Positions 26,976 to 36,134 of a stretch of DNA of 64,000 bases are shown piece by piece; within the stretch, counting starts at the first letter, position 1; every line of letters starts with the position of its first letter. A program made the translations under genes and the position numbers. The notes under the pieces were generated by a model. It had not been told where the DNA came from. It saw nothing but the letters and a program-made list of their open reading frames with translations, and searched no databases. This DNA comes from Tolypothrix campylonemoides VB511288 (lineage in GTDB: Bacteria; Cyanobacteriota; Cyanobacteriia; Cyanobacteriales; Nostocaceae), in assembly GCA_000828075.3 (NCBI GenBank), contig JXCB02000002.1, positions 712,649 through 776,648 of the forward strand. Direction: 5' to 3'.

Positions 26976-28271
26976 CTACCGCTTCCCGTGTTTCCGCTTG
27001 CGCTGCAGAAAGCTAACAAGTCCTAAACTAGCAAATGCTACTGTGCCCATTACAGCACTTGGTTCAGGGACTTTAGCTTTTGGATCAACTCGCAGAACTT
27101 GCCCAACCCCAGGGCGATCGCCTTTACTGGAAACATACACAGCACCATCAGGACCAACTGTCAAGGCTGTGGCAGACTCCAAACCATTCCCACTGAGGAG
27201 AGTTGTACGAGTGCCATCAGGGGCTACTTGGATCACAGAAGCATCTGCAACGCCCAACCATTGGGGTGCATTGGAGTATTGTAAGGCATACAAATTGCCT
27301 TGGGTATCGAATTCTAAGTCAGAGAGTTGGGTAAAGCCATCCGCGTAGACTGTGACTTCACCATTAGATGCAACTCGAAAGATCCGCGCTTCACCAACTG
27401 GGAAAGGGAAACCCGTGTATTCGCTGACATACAAGGCACCATCAGGACCAAATGCGGCACCTGTAGGTACTGATTGAATTTCAAATTCAGCTGGAGTTTG
27501 ACCCGGTGGTGGCGCTTCAGGAGGTGACACTTGTCCTGGTCCAGGAGTTGGGAAGACGGGATTCGTTATCGTTTGCTTGGGAAGGACAGTAAACGAAGTC
27601 AAATTACTGCCATCCAGTCCCACAGTTAACACATTGTTTGCAGCTGCATCAACAACATAAGCAGTGTTACCCTTAATTGCAAGAGCATAAGGATTACTGG
27701 CTATTTCGCCGCTTAAGTCAAGCACACCTTCCCCATCTGCATCATTAGCCAATTCATATCTTGCAAAATCACCAAGACTTGTGAGTGAACCTGTGTTAAA
27801 GTCCACTTTGTAGAGTTGTCCCCAACCCGGAGCATTTTCTGGAAAATCGCGGATGGTGGGATTACCACCATAACCAATCAGAAGATAAGGATTTCCGGCA
27901 GCATCAAATTGTATATCCTGAGGACCTTCACCTGTAGCACCACTGGGTCTTAATGCTGTAGATGGTAGCCCAGTAAGGATACGCTCTTGCTTACCGTCCT
28001 TAACTCTGGTAACAGCACCACTAGTACCAATACATGAATCAAGACCCTCCAAACTAGGTCCGGGAATGCATCGCCCATCTCCTCCTACACCGGACTCTGT
28101 GATGTAGAGACTACCATCAGGACCAAAGTTCAGACCTCGTACATTATCAAGACCATCAGCAACGACACTAAACGATGCCGCTGTTGCTGGTTTTGTTCCA
28201 AAAATAGCAGCAAAACAAAAAGTAAAAGCTGCAAAGCTAATAGCTGATTTAGAAAGTAAAGATAAACGCAT
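26976..28271 (-). CDS. ScyD/ScyE-like beta-propeller protein with PEP-CTERM signal
   Basis: This is a predicted exported protein of 431 residues related to ScyD/ScyE of the scytonemin locus and built of NHL-type repeats (for example GLNFGPDGSLYITESGVGG and ALTVGPDGAVYVSSKGDRPG). An N-terminal signal peptide (about 1-32) precedes the propeller. The C-terminus VPEPSAVMG, a hydrophobic helix and RKRKHGKR form a PEP-CTERM sorting signal. The start MRLSLLSKS (28271) was preferred over an upstream ATG at 28355 because it places the signal peptide at the N-terminus. It is a tandem paralogue of the next gene. Function is unproven. Confidence 0.85.
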   Translation of the reverse strand: MRLSLLSKSAISFAAFTFCFAAIFGTKPATAASFSVVADGLDNVRGLNFGPDGSLYITESGVGGDGRCIPGPSLEGLDSCIGTSGAVTRVKDGKQERILTGLPSTALRPSGATGEGPQDIQFDAAGNPYLLIGYGGNPTIRDFPENAPGWGQLYKVDFNTGSLTSLGDFARYELANDADGEGVLDLSGEIASNPYALAIKGNTAYVVDAAANNVLTVGLDGSNLTSFTVLPKQTITNPVFPTPGPGQVSPPEAPPPGQTPAEFEIQSVPTGAAFGPDGALYVSEYTGFPFPVGEARIFRVASNGEVTVYADGFTQLSDLEFDTQGNLYALQYSNAPQWLGVADASVIQVAPDGTRTTLLSGNGLESATALTVGPDGAVYVSSKGDRPGVGQVLRVDPKAKVPEPSAVMGTVAFASLGLVSFLQRKRKHGKR

Positions 28272-28583
28272 ACGGCAATCAGGTGTCAGAATTATAGGTC
28301 GCTTTTTAACTGACTGAAAAAAAACATCTACCGTAAGGATGGCAATGCGTACCAACCTGATACAGAGGCTTATTGTTTGAATATGAAAATCGTGTTTAGA
28401 TGTGTATTTTTAGTAACAGCGTATAGAATGCTGAATGCCGATTGCAATGAATAATCTTTTGATAGGCTTGACATTTCTTTCAGTTTTGTTTTAGTCAAGC
28501 CTAATTGAACTGCAACTGAATTGATACACAAGCAGTTATGTAGCGATCGCAAGGAGTGGGCATTGTCCGCAGTTTACCTACCT
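28272..28583. other. Gap between the two ScyD/E-like genes
   Basis: This spacer of about 310 bases is AT-rich and contains one GCGATCGC. A 60-codon minus-strand frame (28370-28552) shows no domain and is judged non-coding. The second gene probably has its own promoter here. Confidence 0.4.
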
Positions 28584-29816
28584 CTATCTGCGTTTGCGCG
28601 CCAGATATGAACCCACTCCTAATGCACCAAACGCTACTACACCCAATGCAGAACTTGATTCAGGAATTGCTTTTGGATCAATCCTCAGGACTTGTCCAAC
28701 TCTGGGGCGATCGCCTTTACTAGAAACATAAACTGCACCATCAGGACCTATAGTCAGAGCAGTAGCCGACTCTAGTCCATTACCACTCAGGAGAGTTCTA
28801 CGAGTCCCATCAGGAGCTATTTGGATCAGTGAAGCATCGAAATTTCCCTTCAAATATGACTGATTGGCATACTGTAAGGCATACAAATTGCCTTCAGTAT
28901 CGAAAACCAAGTCAGTGAGTTGCGTAAAGCCATCAGCGTAGACTGTTGGTTTACCATCACCTCCAACACGAAAGATACTTGCTTTACCTTCTGGGAAAGG
29001 AACACCTGTTAATTGGCTGATATATAAAGCCTGATCAGGACCAATCGCAACACCTGTGGGTACTGATGCTACTTCAATCTCTCGCACTTGATTGGGCGGT
29101 GCATCAGGACTTGGCGGGATGGGATTAGTTATAGTTTGTCCAGCAAGCGCAATTACTTTCGTCAAATTACTGCCATCAAGTTTTACACTTAACACGTCGT
29201 TCCCGGCTGCATTTGCGATATAAGCAGTATCACCCCCAATTGTAAAAGAATAGGGATTGCTAGTTACGTCACCATTAGGAAAAATTCCACTGGGATTTGT
29301 GGCGATTTCATAGCTGGAAATATCGGCAATACTTGTCAACGCACCCGTGTTAAAGTCAACTTTATATAGCTCTCCAAAATTCGGAGAATTTAAGGGTGTA
29401 TTGTTGTAATTTACATTAGCAGCAAGACCAATTAGAAGATAAGGATTTCCAGCTGCATCAAATTGGATGTCGTTAGCGCCAATTCCCTGAATACCACTTG
29501 GTGATAATGCCCGAGACGGCAAACCTGTGAGAACACGCTCTTGCTTACCATCCTTAATTCTTGTCACAGCACCACTTGTTCCAATACAGTCAATCTGGTT
29601 TGGCACATTTATGGATGGAGCGCATAGCTGATCTCCCCCCACACCTGCTTCTGTGACGTAGAGACTACCGTCAGGACCAAAGCTAAGACCTCTGACGTTA
29701 TCAAGACCGTCAGCAACGACACTAAACGATGCAGCTGCTGGTTTTGTTTCAAGAACAACAGCAAAACAAAAAGTAAGAGCTGCAAAGCTAAAAGCTGATT
29801 TCTTCAGAAAAAACAT
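28584..29816 (-). CDS. ScyD/ScyE-like beta-propeller protein, second copy
   Basis: This 410-residue paralogue of the downstream gene has a signal peptide (about 1-32), the same NHL-like repeats (LSFGPDGSLYVTEAGVGGDQ, ALTIGPDGAVYVSSKGDRP) and a C-terminal anchor segment ending RKRR. The sorting motif is IPESSSALG rather than the canonical VPEPS, so recognition by the exosortase is less certain. The pair arose by tandem duplication. No other scy genes are present in the window, so a link to scytonemin is suggested by family name only. Confidence 0.85.
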   Translation of the reverse strand: MFFLKKSAFSFAALTFCFAVVLETKPAAASFSVVADGLDNVRGLSFGPDGSLYVTEAGVGGDQLCAPSINVPNQIDCIGTSGAVTRIKDGKQERVLTGLPSRALSPSGIQGIGANDIQFDAAGNPYLLIGLAANVNYNNTPLNSPNFGELYKVDFNTGALTSIADISSYEIATNPSGIFPNGDVTSNPYSFTIGGDTAYIANAAGNDVLSVKLDGSNLTKVIALAGQTITNPIPPSPDAPPNQVREIEVASVPTGVAIGPDQALYISQLTGVPFPEGKASIFRVGGDGKPTVYADGFTQLTDLVFDTEGNLYALQYANQSYLKGNFDASLIQIAPDGTRRTLLSGNGLESATALTIGPDGAVYVSSKGDRPRVGQVLRIDPKAIPESSSALGVVAFGALGVGSYLARKRR

Positions 29817-30075
29817 AAATAATTAGAAATCAAGAATACGTTGATTCTTGATTCGATAAATTGTGCACTTGTGCAAAAGGCTATAAAATATTGCTCATCA
29901 ATGACAATGAAAAATCTTTTGATTAGCTTGACATTTATTTCGCCATTATTTTTATTTAAATTTATTTCAAATCCTGAATAATTAAGCGTTTATATGCCTA
30001 TTATTTAAAGCGCTTTTTATCAAAAAAAATTTACTTTTAAATAAAAATAAGAATATTTTCTTCGGAGGTGCATTT

Positions 30076-30984
30076 GTGTTTGAAACTACAAGGCGACAGA
30101 GAAACGCCAAGTCAAACATAACAGAAGATTTGGCTGGGTACCTGTTTATGTTGCCAACCATTTTGGTGTTGGGTATGTTTGTGGTGCTACCCATTCTCTG
30201 GGCTGTTTTTCTTTCCCTGCACAAAGTTCAACTTCTTGGCAGTATTGAGTACCAATTTATTGGCTTTCGCAACTTCACGCGACTAATTGAAGATGAACGG
30301 GTTTGGATTGCTTTAAGAAATACGGCACAATACGTTGCAATTGTTGTGCCAACGCAAACTGTCTTGGCTTTAATTCTGGCAGTAACTCTAAATTCCGGCA
30401 TTCGTGCGAAAAACTGGTGGCGTATCCTTTACTTTTTGCCCACAGTCACCTCTTCAGCCGTTTTAACGCTGATTTTCATGTGGATTTACAACACCAATGG
30501 GTTGCTGAATGATTTTCTCGCTTTTGTAGGGCTACCTACTTACAACTGGTTAGGAGATCCAGCAGTTGCACTCAAAGGCATCATGATCATGAATATTTGG
30601 TCAACTGCACCGTTTTATATGGTGATTTACCTAGCGGCGTTGCAGGATATCCCTCGTTCACTCTACGAAGCAGCAGAGTTGGATGGGGCAAATGGTTGGC
30701 AGCAGTTTATTCATATCACGATTCCTATGCTCAGACCTGTGACCTTTTTTGTAGTCACAATGGGAGTGATTGGTACGTTTCAACTGTTTGACCAATCGTA
30801 CATTTTTTCTAACGGTACTGGTGGACCAAACAACGCCACGCTTACCGTAGTTTTACTGATATACCAAGCTGTGTTTCGTAACTTACAGATGGGTTATGCG
30901 GCGGCGATCGCCTTTTTGTTGGCAGCGGTTATCATTGTTGTCACTGTGGTTCAACGCCGATTTTTTGGAGGCGAAAAAATTTAA
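30076..30984 (+). CDS. Sugar ABC transporter permease (MalF/UgpA type)
   Basis: This 302-residue inner-membrane permease has six predicted helices (the first at about 18-40) and the EAA loop YEAAELDGANGWQQFIHITIP, which docks the ATPase. It starts with GTG, six bases after a good GGAGGTG site. It is the first half of a carbohydrate-uptake pair whose partner begins at 33331, after a Uma2-type gene and an IS4 element. No binding protein or ATPase gene lies in the window, so the substrate is unknown. Confidence 0.9.
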   Translation: MFETTRRQRNAKSNITEDLAGYLFMLPTILVLGMFVVLPILWAVFLSLHKVQLLGSIEYQFIGFRNFTRLIEDERVWIALRNTAQYVAIVVPTQTVLALILAVTLNSGIRAKNWWRILYFLPTVTSSAVLTLIFMWIYNTNGLLNDFLAFVGLPTYNWLGDPAVALKGIMIMNIWSTAPFYMVIYLAALQDIPRSLYEAAELDGANGWQQFIHITIPMLRPVTFFVVTMGVIGTFQLFDQSYIFSNGTGGPNNATLTVVLLIYQAVFRNLQMGYAAAIAFLLAAVIIVVTVVQRRFFGGEKI

Positions 30985-31030
30985 TACAAATTTCTTAGCT
31001 TAAAGCTGTTTATTTTTAATGGAGTCAAAA

Positions 31031-31681
31031 ATGTTATTAGAACTGAAGCAATTAGAAGTCCCACCAGGACAGAAAGTACTGTTAAGAGATGTGAGTTGGC
31101 AAGAATTTGAAGCCATTCTAGAAGAATTAGGAGAACATCGTGCCACCAGGGTAGCCTATGAAAATGCAATGCTGGAAATCATGACACCATTACCTGAACA
31201 TGAAATTAATAAAGTCTTTATTACTAACTTTGTAGAAATTCTCCTTGAAGAACTAGATATTGAATTTTTGCCTTTAGGTTCTACAACTTTTAAAAATCAA
31301 TTAATGAACAAAGGCATCGAACCGGATAACTGTTTTTACATTCAAAATGAAGCAGTCGTTCGAGGCAGAGACAGACTATACTTAACAGTAGACCCACCTC
31401 CAGATTTAGCGCTAGAAATTGATGTAATTTTCCGCACTCACCCTAGTATCTATGAAGCATTAGCAGTACCCGAATTGTGGCGTTTTGAAAAAGGTAAATT
31501 ACAAATTAATGTTTTGCAAAACGGTAAATATATTGAGTCTACCTCTAGCCCAACCTTCCCTAATTTTCCCCTCCAGCAAGTCATCCCAGAATATTTACAA
31601 CAGTGCAAAACTGTGGGTAGAAACAAGACCATGAGAGCTTTCCGGGCTTGGGTAAGAGAAATTATTAGCAACAATATTTAA
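31031..31681 (+). CDS. Uma2-family (DUF820) restriction-endonuclease-fold protein
   Basis: This protein of about 216 residues belongs to the Uma2 family, very abundant in cyanobacteria and predicted to have a PD-(D/E)XK nuclease-like fold. The conserved PDNCFYIQN and LALEIDV segments hold the putative acidic active site. Function is unknown. The start at 31031 has GGAG eight bases upstream; the ATG at 31019 would swallow that site. It sits between the two sugar permease genes without any obvious functional link. Confidence 0.85.
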   Translation: MLLELKQLEVPPGQKVLLRDVSWQEFEAILEELGEHRATRVAYENAMLEIMTPLPEHEINKVFITNFVEILLEELDIEFLPLGSTTFKNQLMNKGIEPDNCFYIQNEAVVRGRDRLYLTVDPPPDLALEIDVIFRTHPSIYEALAVPELWRFEKGKLQINVLQNGKYIESTSSPTFPNFPLQQVIPEYLQQCKTVGRNKTMRAFRAWVREIISNNI

Positions 31682-31786
31682 GGCGTGTTTGTGTAGTTGA
31701 ACAAACTAACTCATAAGTTCTTATCCTTTGAAGTTATGTGATGCTAAGGGATTTCCAACAAATAAATTATACAATCTTTTGGGGTG

Positions 31787-31797
31787 GGCATCTTGCC
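31787..31797. repeat. Left target-site duplication of the IS4 element
   Basis: The 11 bases GGCATCTTGCC directly before the left inverted repeat are repeated exactly at 33211-33221 after the right one. Confidence 0.9.
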
Positions 31798-33210
31798 ATT
31801 GGTGTCAAGTTAAGGCCGATGCCCAGATGTCAAGTGACCTAGCAGCCGTTCGTCGGTGTCGTTGACGAACGGCTTTTACCAAGCCCATAGAGCGATGATG
31901 CTCAACCAACCAAGGAATGAGTTGTAATAATGGGTTGTGCGATCGTGCGCGATGGAAAAAATACAAGCTGCGAAAGACCATTTCCAGCGAAATACGTTCT
32001 AAGGGCTGCTGCAAAGCCACAGCGACATCGGCACACAAATCATTGAGTACTGCGTAAAAAATCCAAGTAGCATAGACTTGCATCTGCACACCATTAGTGC
32101 CACCAACCCACAGATAAGATAAACCCAACAAACGTTTAGTCAGTAAAAATGCATCTTCGATTTGCCAACGTCGGCGATACAAATCACAAACTTGCTGTGG
32201 AGAAAGTTGTTGTGGGTCAAGAACATTAGTTAAGTAATGATACCAAGTTTGACCCCATAATACAGAGACTTGTCGCATCGGGTAGCGACATGGATCAGTA
32301 TGGTGAAGTCCCATTTGAATAATTTCGTCTTTATAGTGAGAACCACTCGAAAGGCGGCGCACTACTTGATAGCGCACCTTGGCTTTTTGTCTAGTTAAGA
32401 CATATTTTCCTTGCTCAGTTAGGGTATCAAACCACTCAAATCCGTAGAAGCCCATATCTGTTATGAGTAAACCACCCACTGGCAAGCGCTCTAGTAGTGC
32501 CGACCACCACTTGGTTTCATTGCGTTTTGCGTCGGCATCGAAAAACGCTGCAACTGGGCGATGGCTAAATGCTTCCACTACCATCAGCATCTTACCCCCT
32601 AATACTGCACCTGTTTTTTGTTGAAGTTGCCCCAAATGTTTTTTGACTGCTTCCAATGTCGATGCATCTGCAATCCATACTGCACTAAATGATGATGCTA
32701 CAGATGCCCACATTGGTGCAATTTCAATCTTGTTTTTCTTGGCTGTTAAACGCTCTATTACTTGCTCAAACAGCTTGATAAACAACTGAGCGGGCATACT
32801 CCCAAGGCGTTGAGATAAAGCTTGCCGACTCACCTGCATTGCCTCAACCCACATCAGCCCTTCTACTTCCAAGCAGCGCAGCACATCTGTTAAATGCTGT
32901 ATTTGTCGATACACTAGACTCAATACTATTGCTGCCATCACTGGTAGGGTTAGTACACGATCGCGCAAGCTACGCTCTTTGTCTTTTACCCCTTTGAGAT
33001 TGGCAAATGTCCCTGGAGTGATTAATTCAAACAGCCTCGATTCTATCTCTTGGCTTGATGGGGCAGGTACGCTGACTCGATGCCGAAAATCTGGATTTCC
33101 TTGTTTTTTGCGGGGTTTACTCATGATTAGTATCAACACCACTGTGTTGAGTTTTACCATTGAGTTTCCCACTCTTGACACAAATCCATTTTTCTTAACT
33201 TGACACCAAT
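31798..33210. mobile_element. Complete IS4-family insertion sequence
   Basis: A 1413-base element has perfect 17-base terminal inverted repeats (ATTGGTGTCAAGTTAAG at 31798 and its complement ending at 33210), an 11-base target duplication and one transposase gene filling it. It interrupts a hairpin repeat whose other arm survives at 33240-33264. Intact ends and an intact gene suggest recent, possibly active insertion. Confidence 0.93.
31805..33181 (-). CDS. IS4-family DDE transposase
   Basis: This 458-residue transposase catalyses cut-and-paste movement of the element around it. The IS4 signature Y-(2)-R-(3)-E-(6)-K is present exactly in YRRRWQIEDAFLLTK. Upstream acidic residues are seen at WIADASTLE and ITDMGFYG. 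The frame is uninterrupted, fills the element and starts near the right end. The true ATG may be internal (MSKPRKKQGNPDF, about 60 bases in). Confidence 0.92.
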   Translation of the reverse strand: MSRVGNSMVKLNTVVLILIMSKPRKKQGNPDFRHRVSVPAPSSQEIESRLFELITPGTFANLKGVKDKERSLRDRVLTLPVMAAIVLSLVYRQIQHLTDVLRCLEVEGLMWVEAMQVSRQALSQRLGSMPAQLFIKLFEQVIERLTAKKNKIEIAPMWASVASSFSAVWIADASTLEAVKKHLGQLQQKTGAVLGGKMLMVVEAFSHRPVAAFFDADAKRNETKWWSALLERLPVGGLLITDMGFYGFEWFDTLTEQGKYVLTRQKAKVRYQVVRRLSSGSHYKDEIIQMGLHHTDPCRYPMRQVSVLWGQTWYHYLTNVLDPQQLSPQQVCDLYRRRWQIEDAFLLTKRLLGLSYLWVGGTNGVQMQVYATWIFYAVLNDLCADVAVALQQPLERISLEMVFRSLYFFHRARSHNPLLQLIPWLVEHHRSMGLVKAVRQRHRRTAARSLDIWASALT

Positions 33211-33264
33211 GGCATCTTGCCCGCCCAGTTTATACGACGGGCAAGATGCCCATCCCACAAAAAA
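33211..33264. repeat. Remaining half of the hairpin repeat split by the IS4 element
   Basis: Joining the sequence left of the element to that right of the second target duplication restores a palindrome: GGTGGGCATCTTGCCCGCC, a short loop, then GACGGGCAAGATGCCCATCC. The IS therefore landed in the arm of a dispersed hairpin repeat. Confidence 0.8.
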
Positions 33265-33330
33265 AGTTGGATATTTTTTAATTTGGAAGTCCCTAAGGAG
33301 AAACCTAACCCGGACAAACACATCATAAAA

Positions 33331-34164
33331 ATGAAGACACGTCTATTTTTAAATTGGAAGACACTGCTATACATTCTGTTAACACTGTATGCAGTTATCA
33401 CCCTCATTCCCTTTTTATGGGCGCTTTCAGCGTCATTTAAACCGCTTTCTGAAATTGTCAGCGGAGAACCTAATTTTTTTCCCAAAAACTTTACTTTCGA
33501 CAATTATAAACAAATTTTTTTCCAAGAACCATTGTTTCTTCGGTGGCTGTTCAATAGTGTATTTATAGCTATCAGCGTTACTTTATTAAACTTGTTGTTC
33601 AATTCAATGGCAGGTTATGCCTTGGCAAGGCTGCGGTTTCCGGGTAGGCGCTTCTGGTTCTTCCTCATTTTGGCAGTGTTAGCAGTACCCGCACAGATAA
33701 CCCTCATTCCCACATTTTTAATTTTGAAAGCTTTAGGCTGGCTGAATTCTTATCAAGGAATGATTGTTCCTAGTATGGTCAATGCCACTTTCATTTTCAT
33801 GATGCGGCAGTTTTTTGTGAATTTCCCCAAAGAATTAGAAGAAGCGGCTCAATTAGATGGATTAAATACTTGGGGCATTTTCCGACATATTGTTTTACCT
33901 TTAGCAAAACCAGCATTAGCAGCACAGGCAGTTTTTGTGTTTATGGGAAGTTGGAATAATTTCTTGCTACCTATAGTTATTTTGTTTGACCCAGAAATGT
34001 TTACTCTTCCTTTAGGATTGAATACTTTTAAAGGTCAATTTATTAGTTATTGGAACTATATTATGGCGGCTTCTATGGTGTTTACTTTGCCAGCCTTAGC
34101 TATTTATGCATTTTTTAATAGGTACTTTATTGAAAGTGTGACTTTTACGGGAGGGAAGGGCTAA
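33331..34164 (+). CDS. Sugar ABC transporter permease (MalG/UgpE type)
   Basis: This is the partner permease of 277 residues with six helices and the EAA loop EEAAQLDGLNTWGIFRHIVLP. The C-terminus FIESVTFTGGKG closely follows the family. The start MKTRLFLNW (33331) was chosen because the longer frame from 33217 runs into the hairpin repeat and is not hydrophobic. An AAGGAG lies 30 bases upstream, too far to be a good ribosome-binding site. Separation from its partner may have changed its expression. Confidence 0.9.
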   Translation: MKTRLFLNWKTLLYILLTLYAVITLIPFLWALSASFKPLSEIVSGEPNFFPKNFTFDNYKQIFFQEPLFLRWLFNSVFIAISVTLLNLLFNSMAGYALARLRFPGRRFWFFLILAVLAVPAQITLIPTFLILKALGWLNSYQGMIVPSMVNATFIFMMRQFFVNFPKELEEAAQLDGLNTWGIFRHIVLPLAKPALAAQAVFVFMGSWNNFLLPIVILFDPEMFTLPLGLNTFKGQFISYWNYIMAASMVFTLPALAIYAFFNRYFIESVTFTGGKG

Positions 34165-34349
34165 GTTATGAAAGATTTATAGCGTTTTTCAAATATTAAA
34201 CCATAAATCGTAGGGTGGGCATTGCTCATAAAGATGATTTATCTATGTGCATCTGTGTAGCCTACGGCACGGCTTACGCCTACATCTGCGGTTTTTTTTC
34301 ATAAACATTGACGAGTGCACTCTTGTTTAATAAACACAGGGGGAATGTT

Positions 34350-35558
34350 ATGACACAGATTTTAATTGTGGGTGCAGGTCCGACAGGTGCAGCACTTGCC
34401 TTACTTCTTGTAAAACGCGGTATCACAGTAACATTGATTGAGGCGGCGAAGGATTTTCATCGAGTGTTTCGCGGCGAAGCGTTAATGCCAAGCGGGTTGG
34501 ATGCACTTGAGCAAATGGGATTATCTGCGATACTGGAACGTATTCCTCATCGACAGTTCGATGCATGGGAGTTCATTTTTGATGGAAAGCAGTTGTTTCG
34601 AGTTGAAGAACCAATGGGGGCGGATCGACCGTGTACACTGGTGTCACAACCGCCGTTGCTTGAAGCAATGATTCAGGAAGCTCAAGCTTACCCTGGATTT
34701 GAATTTATACAAGGTGTTGTTGTAAAGGATTTATTGTGGACTAATAATCGAGTTGCGGGTGTGAAACTGGGCGATGGACGCGAAATTCCCGCTCAACTTG
34801 TAATTGGTACAGACGGTCGGAGTTCGGTTGTACGACAACGAGCAGGGTTAAAATTGCTACCCCAGCCAAATAATGTGGATGTTCTCTGGTTTAAACTTGC
34901 TGCCAGTCCGAGGTTTGCAGCAGACAATGTATTTTGTTCCATCGTTAATGATGGTCACGTATTTAGCATCTTTCATGGGGCAGAGGAAGGAAAATTACAT
35001 CTGGCTTGGGCAGTATTTGCAGATGACACAGACGACAAAACCGACTGGAAGCAAGCGAACTGGGCAGAAATTTTTGCATCGCTATCGCCTTCATGGATGG
35101 CAGAACATTTCCGTAGCCATGCAGACACCATCGAAACTCCCATTAAACTATCAGTTGTGGTTGGTCGCTGTCCATGCTGGCACGCGCCAGGAATGTTGCT
35201 TCTAGGTGATGCTGCACACCCAATGTCTCCCGTCCGCGCCCAAGGAATTAATGTCGCATTGCGTGATGTCATTGTCGCCGCTAATCATCTTGTACCCCTG
35301 TTTCATGCGGGCGCTGTACACGGAGAGATTGACGCAGCACTAGCGCGTATTCAAGCGGAACGTGAACCAGAAATTATCCGCATTCAGCAACTCCAAATGG
35401 AAGAAGCCGCACAAGGCGAACAACTGCGAAAAAATGCATTGATGCGTTGGCTGTTGATTCAAGTTGCTCCTTTACTTCGTAAAATCATTCAGCAGGTTTG
35501 GCTGAAGCGACAGTACGAACTGCGCCAAGGTATAACGCAGGTGCATTTGACTGTCTAA
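34350..35558 (+). CDS. FAD-dependent monooxygenase (UbiH/PHBH-type)
   Basis: This 402-residue flavoprotein has the Rossmann motif VGAGPTGAALALLL (5-18), the NAD(P)H/FAD-linked DG motif LVIGTDGRSSVVR (about 150) and the second FAD motif LLLGDAAHPMSPVRAQG (about 280). These fingerprint class A aromatic or quinone-type hydroxylases and related halogenase-like enzymes. The substrate is not deducible. The start at 34350 follows an AGGGGGAA ribosome-binding site, and an upstream ATG at 34308 is less likely. It stands alone and is followed by a hairpin. Confidence 0.87.
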   Translation: MTQILIVGAGPTGAALALLLVKRGITVTLIEAAKDFHRVFRGEALMPSGLDALEQMGLSAILERIPHRQFDAWEFIFDGKQLFRVEEPMGADRPCTLVSQPPLLEAMIQEAQAYPGFEFIQGVVVKDLLWTNNRVAGVKLGDGREIPAQLVIGTDGRSSVVRQRAGLKLLPQPNNVDVLWFKLAASPRFAADNVFCSIVNDGHVFSIFHGAEEGKLHLAWAVFADDTDDKTDWKQANWAEIFASLSPSWMAEHFRSHADTIETPIKLSVVVGRCPCWHAPGMLLLGDAAHPMSPVRAQGINVALRDVIVAANHLVPLFHAGAVHGEIDAALARIQAEREPEIIRIQQLQMEEAAQGEQLRKNALMRWLLIQVAPLLRKIIQQVWLKRQYELRQGITQVHLTV

Positions 35559-35565
35559 AGGTTTA

Positions 35566-35596
35566 GATTCCCGACTTCTTGAAGAAGTCGGGAATC
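35566..35596 (+). terminator. Hairpin terminator after the monooxygenase
   Basis: Arms of about 13 bases (GATTCCCGACTTC and complement) with a short loop are followed by a TTGTTGTT tract. It belongs to the same hairpin family as 1224-1252. Confidence 0.75.
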
Positions 35597-35802
35597 TTGT
35601 TGTTGAGTTAAGCAAAAAGGTATGTCAGGGTCTAAATGTGTAAAAACGTTCAAAAGTCAACATTCAAAAAACAATTTTTAATCTATAGTTTTACATTTTG
35701 AATTGATCCACTTCTATTCTTCTACACCATTACTTTGGGGAACAAATTGCACTCCTGACGTGATATTGGTATTACAGCAGCTCAATTTCTACCTGAAGCG
35801 TT

Positions 35803-36018
35803 ATGGGTTTTGCGGATCTGTCAATTGCTGAGATAGCGACTGACTACAGTGTTCCTGTGGAAAAGGTGCTGTCCATATGTGACAAACTCTTAATTGCCTA
35901 TAAAAATCCTCAGACCCGTTTGGCTTTGGAGGATGCAAAGGCAATTATTTCCGAAATTGTGTCTGAAACACACCCAGAAGATATTAGTAACTTAGTTGGG
36001 GAAACCGAAGTTACCTAA
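35803..36018 (+). CDS. Small conserved-looking cyanobacterial protein upstream of psbV
   Basis: This 71-residue acidic, soluble protein begins MGFADLSIAEIATDYSVPVE and is wholly helical in appearance, recalling the small N-terminal domain found in initiation factor IF-2. I do not recognise a named function. It precedes psbV on the same strand by about 115 bases, but a possible promoter region between them argues against tight coupling. Its composition is that of a real protein. Confidence 0.65.
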   Translation: MGFADLSIAEIATDYSVPVEKVLSICDKLLIAYKNPQTRLALEDAKAIISEIVSETHPEDISNLVGETEVT

Positions 36019-36134
36019 CAGGTGTCTCGCTTAGTGCGAATGGATAATGACAAAGAATAATTAGCCATAAGCACTAATGAGATTGAGCATCGTTATCTTA
36101 GCTGTGTTGAGCGTCAAAATTGTTAAGGGGAAAA

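Noticed and set aside
28370-28552. 60-codon frame between the ScyD/E-like genes
   Set aside because: It has no domain and no good start, and lies in an AT-rich spacer.
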